A DNA stretch of 64,000 nucleotides from Sporomusa silvacetica DSM 10669 (GTDB lineage Bacteria; Bacillota; Negativicutes; Sporomusales; Sporomusaceae), in NCBI RefSeq assembly GCF_002257705.1, contig NZ_LSLK01000059.1, positions 310,001-374,000 on the forward strand. The letters run 5' to 3'. Positions 63,084 through 64,000 of this stretch are shown piece by piece. Position 1 is the first letter of the stretch; every line of letters starts with the position of its first letter. Both the position numbers and the translations under genes were made by a program. The notes below the pieces were generated by a model. The model ran no database searches, was not told where the DNA came from, and saw only the letters and a program-made list of their open reading frames with translations.

Positions 63084-64000
63084 CTAACGTTTAATCAATT
63101 GACGAACATCACCCATTAGGGCACTGATAATAGGAAGTTCCGGCATGCTAAGAAGACCGGCACGGGCGTTAATCACCTGTGGAATCATATTAACAGCAGT
63201 AGCCATCGTACCTATGCCGCCGGGAATTTCCTGTTCGTCAGTAAATTTAATCGTCGGTGTGCCTTCGATAACAATATAATCACCTGTCTTGACGCCTTCC
63301 AGTTCAGGGTGAATTTGCTGCGGATGTTCCAGCGTAATAATCTCTAAACCATTTTTGTAGCCTTTGGCAATGTGACAGCAGCCTGCCACCATCCCTGGCT
63401 GTACTTTAACGTGCGGTGTTTCCCGATACACGTTAGTAATAATCGGCTCTCTGGTTTCAGCAATATCATCAAGTTTCCAGCCCAAGGACTTAGCAATCAT
63501 GTAAATGGATTGCCTAAAACCAATATGGCCAACAATTGCACCACTCTTTACCCCGGCATGAAACTCTTCCACCGTTGTCCCTACCCCTTGCGTTTTCATA
63601 ACTGTCGGTCCAAACGGGGAAAGGTCATTAACACGCGAGGCCCAAATTTTATTAACAATCTGGCAGGCTCCAGTCATCGTTAAGATAAGTGTATCAAGAA
63701 CAAAGCCAGGATTAATACCGGTACCAAGAATCGTTACATTGCTCTTCTTAGCAAGCTTATTAAGCTCATCTGCCAGATCAGGCGTTTCTACCTGCGGTGC
63801 CGACATTTCTTCCGCAATGGTAATAACATTCTTGCCTGAATTCACAATAAGGGCAAGCTCCGGAAATACATCTTTGGTGAACGACTGCGTAGAGTGAAGA
63901 ACAATGTCAGCTTTATTATTTGCCAGCACCTGCTCCGGCTTATCGGAGATAATAACGCCCAGTTTACGGTTTAGCCCCAGTACTTCTCCTAAATCTTTAC
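63084..64000 (-). CDS. ord: 2,4-diaminopentanoate dehydrogenase (5' end cut by window)
   Basis: The frame is open to the window end, so the N-terminal dinucleotide-binding part is missing. Visible residues include EEMSAPQVETPDLADELNKL, ILGTGINPGFVLDTLIL and GHIGFRQSIYMIAKSLGWK, matching the dihydrodipicolinate-reductase-like Ord family (also seen as a family of NAD(P)-binding oxidoreductases). The enzyme converts (2R,4S)-2,4-diaminopentanoate with NAD+ to 2-amino-4-oxopentanoate and ammonia. Neighbouring ortA, ortB, oraS and oraE confirm the assignment. Confidence 0.88.
   Translation of the reverse strand, partial: KDLGEVLGLNRKLGVIISDKPEQVLANNKADIVLHSTQSFTKDVFPELALIVNSGKNVITIAEEMSAPQVETPDLADELNKLAKKSNVTILGTGINPGFVLDTLILTMTGACQIVNKIWASRVNDLSPFGPTVMKTQGVGTTVEEFHAGVKSGAIVGHIGFRQSIYMIAKSLGWKLDDIAETREPIITNVYRETPHVKVQPGMVAGCCHIAKGYKNGLEIITLEHPQQIHPELEGVKTGDYIVIEGTPTIKFTDEQEIPGGIGTMATAVNMIPQVINARAGLLSMPELPIISALMGDVRQLIKR

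Noticed and set aside
1..64000. CRISPR arrays, prophage or integrative element
   Set aside because: No regularly spaced repeats, integrase, capsid or tail genes were seen.

Overview
The window looks like chromosome of an endospore-forming, diderm Firmicute (Negativicutes, Sporomusa/Pelosinus-like). Three things support this: a gerA-type spore germination operon (37.2-41.1 kb), an SLH-domain beta-barrel porin of the OmpM type that attaches the outer membrane of Negativicutes (51.2-52.4 kb), and an anaerobic amino-acid fermentation locus for D-ornithine (55.7 kb to the window end). No rRNA, tRNA, CRISPR array or intact transposase was recognised. The taxonomy is inferred from gene content only.

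Layout. 0-4.1 kb: a lipoprotein cyclophilin (cut by the window start), an LTA-synthase-like sulfatase-fold membrane enzyme and a secreted two-repeat protein. 4.4-31.6 kb: an accessory region of flavin, iron-sulfur and methyltransferase genes, almost all on the minus strand. It is built around two full-length paralogous regulators of about 1560 residues (Ser/Thr kinase fold, AAA ATPase, helical repeats, GAF, LuxR HTH) and the wreck of a third. Around them lie nitroreductase, Old Yellow Enzyme, iron-sulfur flavoprotein and ferredoxin-type genes plus several truncated copies of the same genes, so the region reads as a repeatedly duplicated and partly deleted array. Five promoters here share a 16-bp dyad, TCACCC-N4-GGGTGA, placed 20-21 nt before a TGTAAN-like -10 box. 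That is where a LuxR-type class II activator would sit, and I propose this as the target of the kinase-LuxR regulators.

31.7-34.3 kb: a TetR-controlled operon (two-domain flavoprotein, TetR, small membrane protein) with TetR-like palindromes inside the promoter. 34.9-37.1 kb: a NirJ2/AhbD-like radical SAM protein and a FliB-like cysteine-cluster protein. 37.2-41.1 kb: the germination receptor operon. 41.3-50.9 kb: GlcG-like protein, chemoreceptor, YkvA-like protein, DHA2-type MFS exporter, Amt/GlnK ammonium pair and HelD. 51.2-53.4 kb: SLH porin and an HD phosphohydrolase. 53.6-55.7 kb: a T-box leader whose specifier reads as GCC (alanine), controlling an Lrp-type regulator and a class I aminotransferase. 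55.7-64 kb: ord, permease, ortA, ortB, oraS, oraE and a MutL/GlmL-like ATPase, which convert D-ornithine through 2,4-diaminopentanoate to 2-amino-4-oxopentanoate and then to alanine plus acetyl-CoA.

A dispersed structured repeat of about 90-165 bp occurs five times, close to gene ends, and misleads start prediction for amt.
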